DNA of 64,000 bases from Maribacter polysiphoniae (GCF_003148665.1 NZ_QGGQ01000003.1:248001-312000); one strand, 5' to 3'; shown: positions 52,591-61,647, numbered from the stretch's first letter. Translations and numbers: made by a program. The notes: generated by a model from the letters alone, not told the origin.

Positions 52591-55055
52591 TATTCAAAAT
52601 TTTCTATGGGATACGAGGAAAATTCCTCATCAAAATTATACTCCGTCTCTTCCTGCAAAGCTGCCAAACTTTGGGACAGGGACTCATCAAGTTCCTTCCC
52701 GAAATCGTCCATGAACTTTTCTACGGCCGCCTCGGAGTTGTCGATTGATCTTGCAATTTCACCATTTATTTTCTTTTCGTCAAATATGGCGCTCTCAAGC
52801 TCTTTTCCCGTAACTGCCTTATATTCCTCTTTCACCAGGCTGTCCACTTCATTGATAATCTTGTCAAATTCGGCTTGGGCCACACGGTCCATTTCCGTAC
52901 GCACCAAAAATTCCTCCACAATATGGGCCAATAACCTTTGCCAATCGGCACCCCTTGCACCCGTATTCAGCAGTTCCAGAATATCCTCCCTAAAATCGAA
53001 CAGGCGAAGCTCCTTGACCACATCCTTAAAAATTCGGCGTTTGGTACCATTGGTAAATGCATTTTTGGCCGTTTCTTCCAGACGCGTACCATAAAATTCG
53101 ATGTACCCGATTTCCTTGGTAAACAGGCCCGAGACGTTCTTCGGTAAATCCAGCTCCTCTATGAGCTTCATCTGCGCTTGGAACAGTTCCCCGAAATTCT
53201 CCGGCTTGAAATCGTTGACAACGGGCAACTTGTGCTTCATGGCCCTTCGCTTGCCTTCGATGTCGGGGAGCAACTGGCCATAACATTTCTTTTCCTTGAT
53301 CTGATGTTCGAAGGTGTCGGCCACCAATCCTGCGAAATGCCCAGTGGACATGGACGCGATCTTGCTTCTGGGCAAGAGTTCCATCATCTGTGTGCTCAGG
53401 TTGGTACTGACATCGGAGCTGCTCGTGTTCTTTGAGACCTTTTCTTGATGGATCTTTCCGAAAAGCTCGCTCAACCGTTTGGCCGTCTCGCCTTTGGCCG
53501 CGCCACAGATAAGGTTCGCACAGTTGTCATAGATGACATCGGCCAGTTCCCGGCCGTAATCCAGGATAAGCTGTCCGACGCTCTGAAGCCCCAAAATGGT
53601 AGCGATCTTGTTTTCCCTCCCGGTATCGATTATGGTCCGCAACAACATGATGAACAGGGTGGGTACCTCGTCGATAAGCAATGCCATGTGCCGCTTGCCC
53701 GGTTTGTTCACCCGTTTGAGGATGGTGTTCATGTACAGGCCCAAGGGTGCGGAATAGACTTCCTTCCGTTCGGGATTGTTCTGTAGCGACACGATTTTGG
53801 GATATCGGGGATCGTTCACCTCCAGACTGAAGTCATTGCCGGACATCACATAGAAGATTTCCTTGGTCGCAATGCTGGAAAGGCTTATCTGGACCGTACT
53901 GGTCTGGCCCGACAGTTGTTCCATGGCCTCCTTTTCCAAAGCGTCCCGAAAGGGGACCAATATCTGGCGTACTTCCACGTCCTCGGTCATGATCTCCATC
54001 AAAATGTCGATTTTTACCGTGGTCAAAATGGCCAAATGCCCGGGGGTACAGAGATACTTGCCCGTTTCTTCCGATTTTTTCTTGAGGTACCAGATACAGC
54101 CCCCTGTATAACTGATGGCACTGCGCGAAAAATAGTCCTGCCGTTTTATCCATTCGGGATTCAGGTTTTTCATAAGGGTCGTGGCCGTATCGATGGCATC
54201 GGATTGGTTGACCAGGCCATAGGGATCCATGGGGTTGTTCCGGTGGGTCATCCGGAGGTCGTCAAAACAGATCCGGTACAGTTTAGGAAAGGGCATTTTG
54301 GAATCGCTACCTTGCCTTTTTAAGGCTTCCTGTAAATAGCCATAAGCTTTACGGGTCAGCGTATCGAACTTAAAATCGTAGATGACCATGGCGAATTTCT
54401 TGTCGATGAACTGGGCCATGATTTCCTCGATAACGGAAAAGGACTTGCCGCTCCCTGGAGTGCCGATGACCAGCAATGCCCTGAAAAGATTGACAAAATT
54501 GATCCATCCTTTTCGTTGTTTTCCATGATGGGAATAGGTGTATGGGATATTGGCGGAATAGGGCGTATCGATTCGGTTGCCTGTCTGCTCGAAGGTTTCC
54601 TTCGTATCGTTAAAAGGGTCATTTTTAGCCGGGTTCATAAAGTCCAAGAACTGGAATAACCGCATCCCGTAGGTCATCAATCCCAAGTAGGCCAAGGAAA
54701 GAAGTACCATAGCGGCCCACATCCCCAATACGAAAATACCATGGCACCACCAAGAAACGAACAACAGGGCCAAGGACACGAGAAAGCCTGCAACATTTTT
54801 TTGACGATCCAACTCCTCCTTTTTAACCGGACGGTATATCATAATTCCGCCCATCAGAAGGCCCAACAGGAGCAGTCGGGCGACCAAGCCTTGGGATGGC
54901 AGTCCGGAACGAATCAGAAACGAGTACATACTGTCCAAGAATCCGTGATGCCCGTAGTGGTAAACATAAAGGGCATATTGTTCCCCGAATAGAATAATGG
55001 CAAAGTGGAAGGCGGAAAGGTACATGCCCATATAGCCCTTGTTCTTATCGTGCAT
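52590..55055 (-). CDS. Type IV coupling protein (TraD/VirD4 family, MobC-like)
   Basis: 821 aa. Four N-terminal helices (about 12-30, 55-75, 88-102 and 107-130) anchor it. Walker A is GTPGSGKS (198-205), Walker B is MALLIDE (457-463). DNA-pumping motifs ILGLQSVGQLILDYG and TGHFAGLVADTFEHQIKEKK follow. The acidic C-terminus (residues 690-821) is unusual in length. Such ATPases bring the relaxase-DNA complex to the mating channel; no relaxase is visible in the window. Confidence 0.88.
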   Translation of the reverse strand: MHDKNKGYMGMYLSAFHFAIILFGEQYALYVYHYGHHGFLDSMYSFLIRSGLPSQGLVARLLLLGLLMGGIMIYRPVKKEELDRQKNVAGFLVSLALLFVSWWCHGIFVLGMWAAMVLLSLAYLGLMTYGMRLFQFLDFMNPAKNDPFNDTKETFEQTGNRIDTPYSANIPYTYSHHGKQRKGWINFVNLFRALLVIGTPGSGKSFSVIEEIMAQFIDKKFAMVIYDFKFDTLTRKAYGYLQEALKRQGSDSKMPFPKLYRICFDDLRMTHRNNPMDPYGLVNQSDAIDTATTLMKNLNPEWIKRQDYFSRSAISYTGGCIWYLKKKSEETGKYLCTPGHLAILTTVKIDILMEIMTEDVEVRQILVPFRDALEKEAMEQLSGQTSTVQISLSSIATKEIFYVMSGNDFSLEVNDPRYPKIVSLQNNPERKEVYSAPLGLYMNTILKRVNKPGKRHMALLIDEVPTLFIMLLRTIIDTGRENKIATILGLQSVGQLILDYGRELADVIYDNCANLICGAAKGETAKRLSELFGKIHQEKVSKNTSSSDVSTNLSTQMMELLPRSKIASMSTGHFAGLVADTFEHQIKEKKCYGQLLPDIEGKRRAMKHKLPVVNDFKPENFGELFQAQMKLIEELDLPKNVSGLFTKEIGYIEFYGTRLEETAKNAFTNGTKRRIFKDVVKELRLFDFREDILELLNTGARGADWQRLLAHIVEEFLVRTEMDRVAQAEFDKIINEVDSLVKEEYKAVTGKELESAIFDEKKINGEIARSIDNSEAAVEKFMDDFGKELDESLSQSLAALQEETEYNFDEEFSSYPIENFE

Positions 55056-55100
55056 ATCCTTTTCTTTTTGGCGGTTTCCCTGGTCTTTTCACGGCGGTAT

Positions 55101-56408
55101 TCAGCATAGGTTCACTGGCGGACAACCGGACTTTTTTTTTATTGAGATCAGTTCCTCGTTCCAATCCTTCGTGGTGGGGGATTTGTCCATTTTTAGCATG
55201 CCCTGCGCGAAGCATTGTGAAAGTGCCCCGACCGCCAGACTCCAATAGGTTCTGGAATGTTGGGGAAGAAGAACAATTTTTTCCAGATCCAGTTCCCAGA
55301 GCACCTTGTCGCGATAGCAGATGGGCTTTTGTAGGCCGTAGGGCATTCCGTAGGGGGGGCTGGAAATCTGTGCATTGATGTAGTCGGTATCCCGTTCCAT
55401 GGCAACGACGGATTTGGAGAGATAGTTCAATTTCAAGCGCATCACGGGGCGTTTCCAATCCGTTTCGATAAACACCCCCTTTGACTTTCGATTGATCCAA
55501 TGGCCCAGGACAATGAGGTCGTAGCGCATCCCTTCGATATCTTGGTCGAAGGCCAAATGAAGGGGGAGCGTATTGGATGGATCTACCTTATGATTCCATT
55601 GGAGAAACTGTTCCAGTTTCCGCCCGTCGATATGGCCCGACATGGAGATATAGAATGTTTTTGGGCGACCGTGTAGTTCATGGTAGGCCATGGCATCGAA
55701 ACCGCTCTCCACACAGACTATTTTTTCCGCGTTGATGTTTGGATTTGAAACGAAAAGGTATTGATAACGCCCGTTGAGGAACAAGCGGAACTTTTTCACC
55801 TTTCCGTCCTTGCTGTCCCGATAGGGCCTATTGTAAAGGGTATAGTTCTTGATCTTGCCGTCCACATCGAACTTGGGAAGGGCGATATTGGCGATACGGC
55901 CGTTGCTGTCACTGATATGGAAGGCATTAAAAATCCTGCCCTTGAAGGCTTCGGATTTGAGCGTGTTTATGGAGAGCCCGCGAACTTCCGCTAAATAGTT
56001 CGGTCGGGTCAGGGGGCCGATACGATAACGCTCTTCCAGTCCAACGTACCTTTTATTCTTTTGCTGCAGCTTGACCGAGGGCGGTTCCGGGTAATCCCGT
56101 TGGATAATGTCCAGTCCCTGTTTTATGGCCTCGTAAAAATTGGGGGAGCGATTATGCAGATATTTGAAAAATCGTCCCTTGTCCAAAGAGTCGTTGCGGT
56201 TGAAATAGGTCACGGGGTTCCTTCTTGTCTGTAGGACGATGCGTTCCGCCTCCTTTCGGTATTCCTGTGAGCCCGAACTTTTCTTGAGCAGTTGGTAGCC
56301 CTGTGCGATCAGATATCCGGAAAAATCTACTTCGCTATCGATCTGGGCGATCAGCCGTTTGTAGTGCCCGGGATTTTCGGAATAGTTCTTCATCTCTATA
56401 GAATTCAC
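55101..56408 (-). CDS. Toprim-domain protein (DUF3991-like), active-site residues present
   Basis: 435 aa. The toprim fold has the catalytic glutamate in KIVCVESGFDAMAYHEL (Glu234) and the acidic pair in LAFDQDIEGMRYD (Asp288, Asp290). Upstream, a beta-rich stretch with NAFHISDSNGRIANIALPKF matches the primase-like toprim N region. The C-terminal ~130 residues have many basic residues. Similar proteins on conjugative elements are thought to act in DNA processing, such as priming the transferred strand. It is 45 bp upstream of the coupling-protein gene. The homologue at 57565 has lost the acidic residues. Confidence 0.75.
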   Translation of the reverse strand: MNSIEMKNYSENPGHYKRLIAQIDSEVDFSGYLIAQGYQLLKKSSGSQEYRKEAERIVLQTRRNPVTYFNRNDSLDKGRFFKYLHNRSPNFYEAIKQGLDIIQRDYPEPPSVKLQQKNKRYVGLEERYRIGPLTRPNYLAEVRGLSINTLKSEAFKGRIFNAFHISDSNGRIANIALPKFDVDGKIKNYTLYNRPYRDSKDGKVKKFRLFLNGRYQYLFVSNPNINAEKIVCVESGFDAMAYHELHGRPKTFYISMSGHIDGRKLEQFLQWNHKVDPSNTLPLHLAFDQDIEGMRYDLIVLGHWINRKSKGVFIETDWKRPVMRLKLNYLSKSVVAMERDTDYINAQISSPPYGMPYGLQKPICYRDKVLWELDLEKIVLLPQHSRTYWSLAVGALSQCFAQGMLKMDKSPTTKDWNEELISIKKKSGCPPVNLC

Positions 56409-56632
56409 TAAGCAATTGATATGTATTAATTTATGGTAGTTGGTATTGCCATAATTTGATTAAGTGTCTACCCGCCTGGCCACCTACGGACGGGTTATGG
56501 GCTTTCCTATGAACATGGGATTTGTTGGCCGCATTCCATATGGATATGCGAATGCGGGAGGCCTTGTTTTTGTGTATGGTTTGATGAAAAGTAGGCCGTC
56601 CATTACGGACGGCCCATAGAGGGGTCAACCGG
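56409..56632. promoter_or_regulatory. Intergenic region with three hairpins
   Basis: 224 bp without a gene. It holds a REP-like dyad (56470-56494, ends ACCCG and CGGGT, with GGACGGG resembling the one inside the multicopper oxidase gene). Next is a near-perfect palindrome (56529-56557; arms CCGCATTC/GAATGCGG and CATAT/ATATG). Last is a terminator-like hairpin (56595-56615). Such a dense set of dyads before the toprim gene could mark a transfer origin, a promoter region, or both; no nick site is recognisable. Confidence 0.4.
56595..56615 (-). terminator. Hairpin downstream of the 56633 gene
   Basis: Perfect 8-bp stem GGCCGTCC (56595-56602) and GGACGGCC (56608-56615) with a 5-base loop, 17 bp past the stop codon of the minus-strand gene at 56633. 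It is likely a terminator, although the minus strand downstream has no long T run. Confidence 0.5.
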
Positions 56633-57445
56633 TCAAACCTTTATACCCCGGCTCCGCGACTTTTTTTTTTCATCGGGATTTACCTCAAGCTTTTTGGCTT
56701 TTTCCAAATCGATATTTTTGGTGATAAAAGTTTCCCTACGCGGGGAATAGGACACCAAATAGGGTTTGGTTCCGTGGACCTTGCTCTTGATCTCCATTTC
56801 GAGTTCTTGGCCCCTGTTGAGCGCGTCGGCCTGTTTTACAGTCAACTTTGCCCCATAAAAATAGGTGTTCGGGGAAAGAGCCGCTTTGGTACGGATGTCC
56901 CGTACCTTGGGTTCGTAATAGGCCAGCTTTTGGAACACTTCCCCATCGTTGGTGCTTCCCTGAAAGAGGACGAATTCCTTTTTGTGCGCCATCCGATCGT
57001 ATTCATCGGCACTGAAACTATGGTTATAGGCCCATGCCTTGTCCAGCGTTACCATTTCATTTCTCCGGTACTGGACATCCAATCTGGAACCTAGGTTCCT
57101 GTCATAGACCATCTGCACCATCTTGGCACTTTCCTTAAGCTCTCCCTCCGAGATATAGGTGGACTCGTGGAAGTGTTCCTTCCCCTCGGTCAGATTGTTG
57201 CGTACGCTTTGGGAAAGTTTTTCATAACTGATGTACTGTCCCTCCAATTGTTCCCTTACATCCCCATAGGCGAATTTCTGCTCTTTGGATTTAATGGGTT
57301 CAAAGTACTTCTCGTTTTTCGGAAGTTTGAACGACTGTCCGTCATTGGTCATTACGGATACCTTTCCGTCTTTTTCTCCGACCACGGTCGCCCGTTGCCA
57401 TCGTTGGTTCACTTTTACGAAAACCTGCTCTGCTTGTTTTTCCAT
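56633..57445 (-). CDS. Uncharacterised conjugative-element protein (DUF3945-like, weak)
   Basis: 270 aa, soluble and basic at the C-terminus (KKKSRSRGIKV). It begins MEKQAEQVFVKVNQRWQRAT. The region KLTVKQADALNRGQELEMEI resembles the short repeat in DUF3945/DUF4099 proteins of Bacteroidota plasmids and conjugative elements (LxxGQxL), and YDRMAHKKEFVLFQGSTNDG may be a second such unit. Function is unknown. It sits between the two toprim-type genes. A 119-bp leader precedes it. Confidence 0.5.
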   Translation of the reverse strand: MEKQAEQVFVKVNQRWQRATVVGEKDGKVSVMTNDGQSFKLPKNEKYFEPIKSKEQKFAYGDVREQLEGQYISYEKLSQSVRNNLTEGKEHFHESTYISEGELKESAKMVQMVYDRNLGSRLDVQYRRNEMVTLDKAWAYNHSFSADEYDRMAHKKEFVLFQGSTNDGEVFQKLAYYEPKVRDIRTKAALSPNTYFYGAKLTVKQADALNRGQELEMEIKSKVHGTKPYLVSYSPRRETFITKNIDLEKAKKLEVNPDEKKKSRSRGIKV

Positions 57446-57564
57446 TTTTCAAGTTTTAAATTAAGGATTAATAAACAATTGTTAACTTTGTAATTCTGGA
57501 TATGACATTTCCATTTTTCATGTCCGGAATTAAGGATTGAAGGGGGCGGGAGCGCCCCCTTTAT
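57446..57564. promoter_or_regulatory. Leader region with repeated AATTAAGGATT motif and a strong GC hairpin
   Basis: AATTAAGGATT occurs at 57459-57469 and 57528-57538, and again at 50530-50540 in front of traE; in each case it lies 7-14 bp before an ATG of the minus strand. A 17-residue frame (57468-57521, starting MKNGNVISR) fits between the first two copies. At 57541-57560 the stem AGGGGGCG/CGCCCCCT with a GGAG loop follows the stop of the 57565 gene and should act as a terminator. The meaning of the short frame is open (leader peptide or chance). Confidence 0.35.
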
Positions 57565-58776
57565 TTATACGGCCATCTTAAAGGCCTTTAACATTCCAGT
57601 TCCACTGTAGACCCCGTTCGCTGCGAACTCCAACGTCCAATTGGCATGTACGGGTTTAACGATCTCTATGGTCCTGTCCATATAGTTTCGGTAATAACTC
57701 CAGAGAAAATAGCGAAGTGCGTTGACCTCAAAGGGAATACGGCACGATACCCATTGCTTTTCCCTGGTGAGCACGATACTCTTCCGGTTCAGAAGGGATT
57801 GGTCAGGAACCTTATTGTATTTGATATATTCCTTTGTCAGGCTACCGTTGTATTTTATTACCTCATTGTGCAGCTTTGCCAATGGCTTCTGCCCTTCGGG
57901 GTCGAACCGGATTGCCAAGTGGTCTTGGGCCACCCGGAATAAAAAGCGCGAATCGTTGATATAGGAAATAAGCATCAGATCATGGATATAGCCCTCGATT
58001 TTGGAGGAACCGGTAAAACTGAGTACCATTTTTTTCAGTTTGGTACGCTTTAAAATCTGCACCAGTAATTTTGAGGTCTCGTAATTGATGTCGGAGAGCG
58101 TGAGATAGACCACATCCTCCAATTGGAACCTTCGATGAAAGGCCATGGCTTCCATGGGGTTGCGGAGTACCACCAAATGCTTGATGGTATCGGGCACCTT
58201 ACTGAACCAAACGGATTTGGAAATATCGCTTTCCGCTATCAGGGAAAGCTTCCCATCCTTGTCCATGGCATATCCCGTGACGGTATTGGCCAGGTTTCGA
58301 TAGGGGAAATACAATCGGCCTTCCGGATTTTCGTAGATGCGATCTTGGAAAATGTCGGAACCTATGCCCGCTATGCTTTTCGGCCTTAAAGTAAGCTCCT
58401 CGGCAAACAATTCAAAATGGTTGAAACCGATGTCAACCAGTTCAAGAGAATTTTTGGAAGCGTTATTTAGAAGGAATTCCGGTTTTTTTTCAAGTTGCAC
58501 ATAGAAATCCTCGATTTTGGTCCATAGACCCGTTCTTGCTTCCGCATCCGTTCGGGAAAGCCGTTCCAATATAAAGTCAAAGGAGGTACCTTTTGTTTGG
58601 GGTTCGCTTGGCCTGTAATAGCGATATCCAAGGTCGGTCTTGATAACGATATAATGCTCCTTTCCCATGTTGTAGCCTATAAACGTATTCGTCTTACGCT
58701 GGAGGACAAATCCAAAATAATCTAGTAAGACCGGTAAATCCAGCGTTGCATCAAATTTTCTCCAGGTGTTGTTCAT
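57565..58776 (-). CDS. Degenerate primase/toprim-like protein
   Basis: 403 aa. The layout mirrors the toprim protein at 55101: an N-terminal region reminiscent of a primase zinc domain but without Cys (TFIGYNMGKEHYIVIKTDLG, RPSEPQTKGTSFDFILERLS), the block YENPEGRLYFPYRNLANTVT, then LVVLRNPMEAMAFHRRFQ where the catalytic Glu has become Arg205. The second acidic site reads LSFTGSSKIEGY (Thr255, Ser257) instead of DxD. So it has probably lost catalysis and may bind DNA or pair with the active homologue (inference). Its promoter faces the M23 gene. Confidence 0.6.
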   Translation of the reverse strand: MNNTWRKFDATLDLPVLLDYFGFVLQRKTNTFIGYNMGKEHYIVIKTDLGYRYYRPSEPQTKGTSFDFILERLSRTDAEARTGLWTKIEDFYVQLEKKPEFLLNNASKNSLELVDIGFNHFELFAEELTLRPKSIAGIGSDIFQDRIYENPEGRLYFPYRNLANTVTGYAMDKDGKLSLIAESDISKSVWFSKVPDTIKHLVVLRNPMEAMAFHRRFQLEDVVYLTLSDINYETSKLLVQILKRTKLKKMVLSFTGSSKIEGYIHDLMLISYINDSRFLFRVAQDHLAIRFDPEGQKPLAKLHNEVIKYNGSLTKEYIKYNKVPDQSLLNRKSIVLTREKQWVSCRIPFEVNALRYFLWSYYRNYMDRTIEIVKPVHANWTLEFAANGVYSGTGMLKAFKMAV

Positions 58777-58792
58777 ATTTGTAAAAATTGCA

Positions 58793-58820
58793 TATATTTG
58801 TAATAATCACTACAAATATA
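58793..58820. promoter_or_regulatory. Divergent promoter pair built into one inverted repeat
   Basis: TATATTTGTA (58793-58802) and TACAAATATA (58811-58820) form a perfect 10-bp inverted repeat around 8 bp. Each arm contains a complete TAnnTTTG -7 box, one per strand, serving the 57565 (minus) and 58880 (plus) genes. For the minus promoter a TTTTG is found about 18 bp upstream in the palindrome ACAAAATTTTGT (58838-58849). Further ATTTGTA copies at 58777-58783 and (inverted) at 58861-58867 suggest repressor sites. Confidence 0.6.
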
Positions 58821-58879
58821 AGTAAAATTTGCAATTGACAAAATTTTGTGCAACAACCTTTACAAATAAACTATGATCC

Positions 58880-59674
58880 ATGAGCGTTGGGAGGAACATT
58901 AAAAAATCAGTAGTCGGTTGGATAAGGGGATGTGCCCGAAAGGTGGGCGACGTGACCAATTCGAGGGACAACGGTCATTTTACCCCACAGAACAGTAGTT
59001 ACTGGATTTTTGTCGGGGTGTTCTTTCTTTGCATCACCGCCAATCGATTTTTTTACGATAACCCTCAAAAGCCGGAAGACCTTGGAATCCTAACAAGGCA
59101 AATAAGCCGACCCGTGACCGAGGCATCAAGGGAAGACCTGATCTATCAACGGCTCAATGACCTATTGCGCGATTTGGAAAATTTCGAACAAATGGACCGA
59201 TTGAAACCATTTTTGCCCTTGCGCCCGGAAATCTTGGACAGCCTACCTTCGGCGGTTCCCCTGTTCCGGGAACACTATGTGCTGTCAAGTTCCTATGGTA
59301 ACCGTCACCATCCCATCCATCAGGTTACAAAAAAACACTTCGGCATCGATCTGGCGGCCGAGAAGGGTACACCGATCTATTGTACCGCTGCCGGCAGGGT
59401 GGCCCATATCGAAAATGATCCCAATGGTCATGGTCTTCACATCATCATTTCACATGCCTATGGTTTCAGTAGCCTGTACGGGCATATGGAATCCGTGGCG
59501 GTCGAACTCGGGGAAGTACTCGATGCCCATGATTTTATTGGAACCGTTGGGAATACGGGGATTTCCACTGGACCCCATTTGCACTACGAGGTCATCAAGG
59601 ACGGAAAGAGGGTAAATCCCGCATCTTCCTTCAATATAAAGTATGAGGCGTATTCCAATTTAAAAATCGATTGA
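58880..59674 (+). CDS. Membrane-anchored M23 peptidase (peptidoglycan hydrolase)
   Basis: 264 aa. One helix (41-58) anchors it with the catalytic part outside. The zinc motifs are HFGID (His153, Asp157), LYGHM (His202) and HLHYE (His233, His235), all intact. It should cut peptide cross-links in murein, probably to let the mating channel pass the wall. It is the first gene of a plus-strand cluster diverging from the toprim-like gene. 10 bp precede the next gene. Confidence 0.85.
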   Translation: MSVGRNIKKSVVGWIRGCARKVGDVTNSRDNGHFTPQNSSYWIFVGVFFLCITANRFFYDNPQKPEDLGILTRQISRPVTEASREDLIYQRLNDLLRDLENFEQMDRLKPFLPLRPEILDSLPSAVPLFREHYVLSSSYGNRHHPIHQVTKKHFGIDLAAEKGTPIYCTAAGRVAHIENDPNGHGLHIIISHAYGFSSLYGHMESVAVELGEVLDAHDFIGTVGNTGISTGPHLHYEVIKDGKRVNPASSFNIKYEAYSNLKID

Positions 59675-59684
59675 ACCGATAGCC

Positions 59685-60944
59685 ATGAAATCGTATCTCA
59701 CTATTCGCAATTCCATTAAACTCTTCCACAGGATCAAAAATTTTGTGTCCCAATTTTTGGACCCCGACTTCAGTGCATTTAAAAAATTTGAATTTAAGGC
59801 CGTTCCGACCGATCAATTGAACGACCTCAGAAAGTTGCGATATGTCCGTGATCTCAAATTGGCCGAATCGGGTTTTATCAATACGGCATTGAAAGAGCAG
59901 TTGGCCCTTTTAAAAAGTAAAGACCAGCTGTTCCAAAAAGACCGGAATATTACCCCTATAGGTCGCATATCCATCCATGAAAACGAAAATAAGTTGATGA
60001 AACTGTTATTGGGGTATCATAGGGTAGAGAATAGGACTTATATATCCTTTACCCATGTGAACAATTGTCCGGTCTGGCGCAACTATTCCATTTCGCTATT
60101 AAAGGAAAGGGTTCAACACCTGTATCCTTCCAGATCCGATCATTTGTTTATGAAGCACAGGTATTTCCAAAGGGATGTCGACCATTTGGATATGCAGACC
60201 AAAAACAGGCTGCTCCACCTTTTCAACGATACTTTAAGTAATATTTACTCATACAATCGGCATCTACAAAATGGCATCCAAACTCTAGGGCCGCCTGGCG
60301 ATAAACTACCCAAATTTTCCAAAACGTTGCCTATTCAGGTCGAACAAGGTTTGGAGGGACTTTTCGTTCCAGCAACCCTAGGAAAAAACGTTGTCGTACT
60401 GGTGCCCTATCTAAAAGTCGCCAATGAAAAAAATCGCCTATATCTCTCGGTAGGCGAATTCCGCACATTACTTGGACAAAAATCAATAACCTTTTTGGCC
60501 GAGACCAAATACGGCGTTTCCCTAGGCATTCATGGGAACAGATTATTCCTAAAGGCTACGGACAGTGTGGAAGGTATCGATGTTTTAAAGCAATGGACAT
60601 TGCTGGATGATTTTTTGGAATCCAAAAACGTCCCGAAACGGTTAAAGTACGAGGTCGTCAAAAACCTTATTGAGAAGAAGGACTATCTCATAGATGTGGA
60701 CAAGATTCCCTTGCGGCAGACCAACGATACCCTACTGCTAAAAAAGCATTACGGTTCGGGCAAAACCTATTTTGCGTTGACTAAAAACGGCAAGAAACCA
60801 GAACTCAAGGAATATAGGCCCATTGCCAATCTAAAAAGCAAACATCCCGAATACTACCGTGGCTACAGGGAATATATGAACCGTACCAATCCCTTGGAAC
60901 CATTGGGGACTAAAGAAAAAAGAAGAATTAAATTTTCCATTTGA
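59685..60944 (+). CDS. Uncharacterised conjugative-element protein
   Basis: 419 aa, basic, no membrane helix. It begins MKSYLTIRNSIKLFHRIKNF, has HRVENRTYISFTHVNNCPVW in the middle and a very basic tail (GTKEKRRIKFSI). I find no known motif; a relaxase was considered, but the HUH pair and catalytic Tyr block are not visible. The basic composition and placement in the mobile region suggest nucleic acid contact (inference). Confidence 0.5.
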   Translation: MKSYLTIRNSIKLFHRIKNFVSQFLDPDFSAFKKFEFKAVPTDQLNDLRKLRYVRDLKLAESGFINTALKEQLALLKSKDQLFQKDRNITPIGRISIHENENKLMKLLLGYHRVENRTYISFTHVNNCPVWRNYSISLLKERVQHLYPSRSDHLFMKHRYFQRDVDHLDMQTKNRLLHLFNDTLSNIYSYNRHLQNGIQTLGPPGDKLPKFSKTLPIQVEQGLEGLFVPATLGKNVVVLVPYLKVANEKNRLYLSVGEFRTLLGQKSITFLAETKYGVSLGIHGNRLFLKATDSVEGIDVLKQWTLLDDFLESKNVPKRLKYEVVKNLIEKKDYLIDVDKIPLRQTNDTLLLKKHYGSGKTYFALTKNGKKPELKEYRPIANLKSKHPEYYRGYREYMNRTNPLEPLGTKEKRRIKFSI

Positions 60945-60948
60945 CACC

Positions 60949-61263
60949 ATGCTTTTTGAGATAACGATTTTGGACACAACTGGACGCCCCTTACTACGGG
61001 ATGCTTTCCTTATGGACAGTATTACCACGTTGTTGGATTTTACATCAGAAATATTACAACCATGGAGCGAAAGTGCTGAGCAGCAGGCCTATGAACTATT
61101 CATCCACTCCGAAAAGGGGCGACACGTTTTCTATCACTTCGATTCACTTGAAGGCGTGATGCTGTTCAAGAACGCCTTGTACGAACACCTTATCGAATTG
61201 AACGAAACTCTGCGTCCAAATATTGAAAACGCGAAAGATTTTACACTGTCAAACAAACCTTAA
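60949..61263 (+). CDS. Uncharacterised small protein
   Basis: 104 aa, soluble, acidic to neutral. It starts MLFEITILDTTGRPLLRDAF (a strand-like stretch) and then has helices (QQAYELFIHSEKGRHVFYHF). Only 4 bp separate it from the preceding stop, and 12 bp from the next gene, so it is co-transcribed. No family recognised. Confidence 0.5.
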   Translation: MLFEITILDTTGRPLLRDAFLMDSITTLLDFTSEILQPWSESAEQQAYELFIHSEKGRHVFYHFDSLEGVMLFKNALYEHLIELNETLRPNIENAKDFTLSNKP

Positions 61264-61275
61264 AAAATACAATCT

Positions 61276-61641
61276 ATGACACAGGCAGAACTATTGCTTA
61301 CCTCGGAAACCCAAAAATTCCGGGCCGAACATCCGGAAACGATCAAGGACTGGGAGCGTCAGCTTGCCAATGGGGAATGTGGTCCCGACCTTCATTTTTG
61401 TTTTTACGCGTTGGAGGCTTATCCGAACCTGACCGCCCGTTTGGATGCTGCGGAATACCGTTTTGATTTTGCCATCAATGCCTATATCCTGCACGCCAAA
61501 TTACAGGGACAGTTTCTTGAGGACGGCCACATTGGGCCCCTTGCGCTGGAGCATGCCAATGAAGCCCTGTCGGATATCTATCGGGCCTTGAACGAAAAAC
61601 ACGCCGAGGGCAGGGCGGCCATCCTGAAATCGCTTCAATAG
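61276..61641 (+). CDS. Uncharacterised small protein (possibly DUF1896-like)
   Basis: 121 aa, all-helical by composition: HPETIKDWERQLANGECGPD, FYALEAYPNLTARLDAAEYR, then EHANEALSDIYRALNEKHAE. In Bacteroidota conjugative elements, DUF1896 proteins sit just upstream of a giant methylase/helicase gene, as here, and share a distant helical layout, but I cannot confirm membership. Ends 6 bp before the methyltransferase start. Confidence 0.45.
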   Translation: MTQAELLLTSETQKFRAEHPETIKDWERQLANGECGPDLHFCFYALEAYPNLTARLDAAEYRFDFAINAYILHAKLQGQFLEDGHIGPLALEHANEALSDIYRALNEKHAEGRAAILKSLQ

Positions 61642-61647
61642 TCCGGG

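Noticed and set aside
55045-55500. Minus-strand frame of 151 codons overlapping the toprim gene
   Set aside because: No features of its own and fully inside the stronger toprim frame and its downstream gap.
59685-60944. Possible relaxase
   Set aside because: No HUH pair or Tyr motif can be found; left as uncharacterised.
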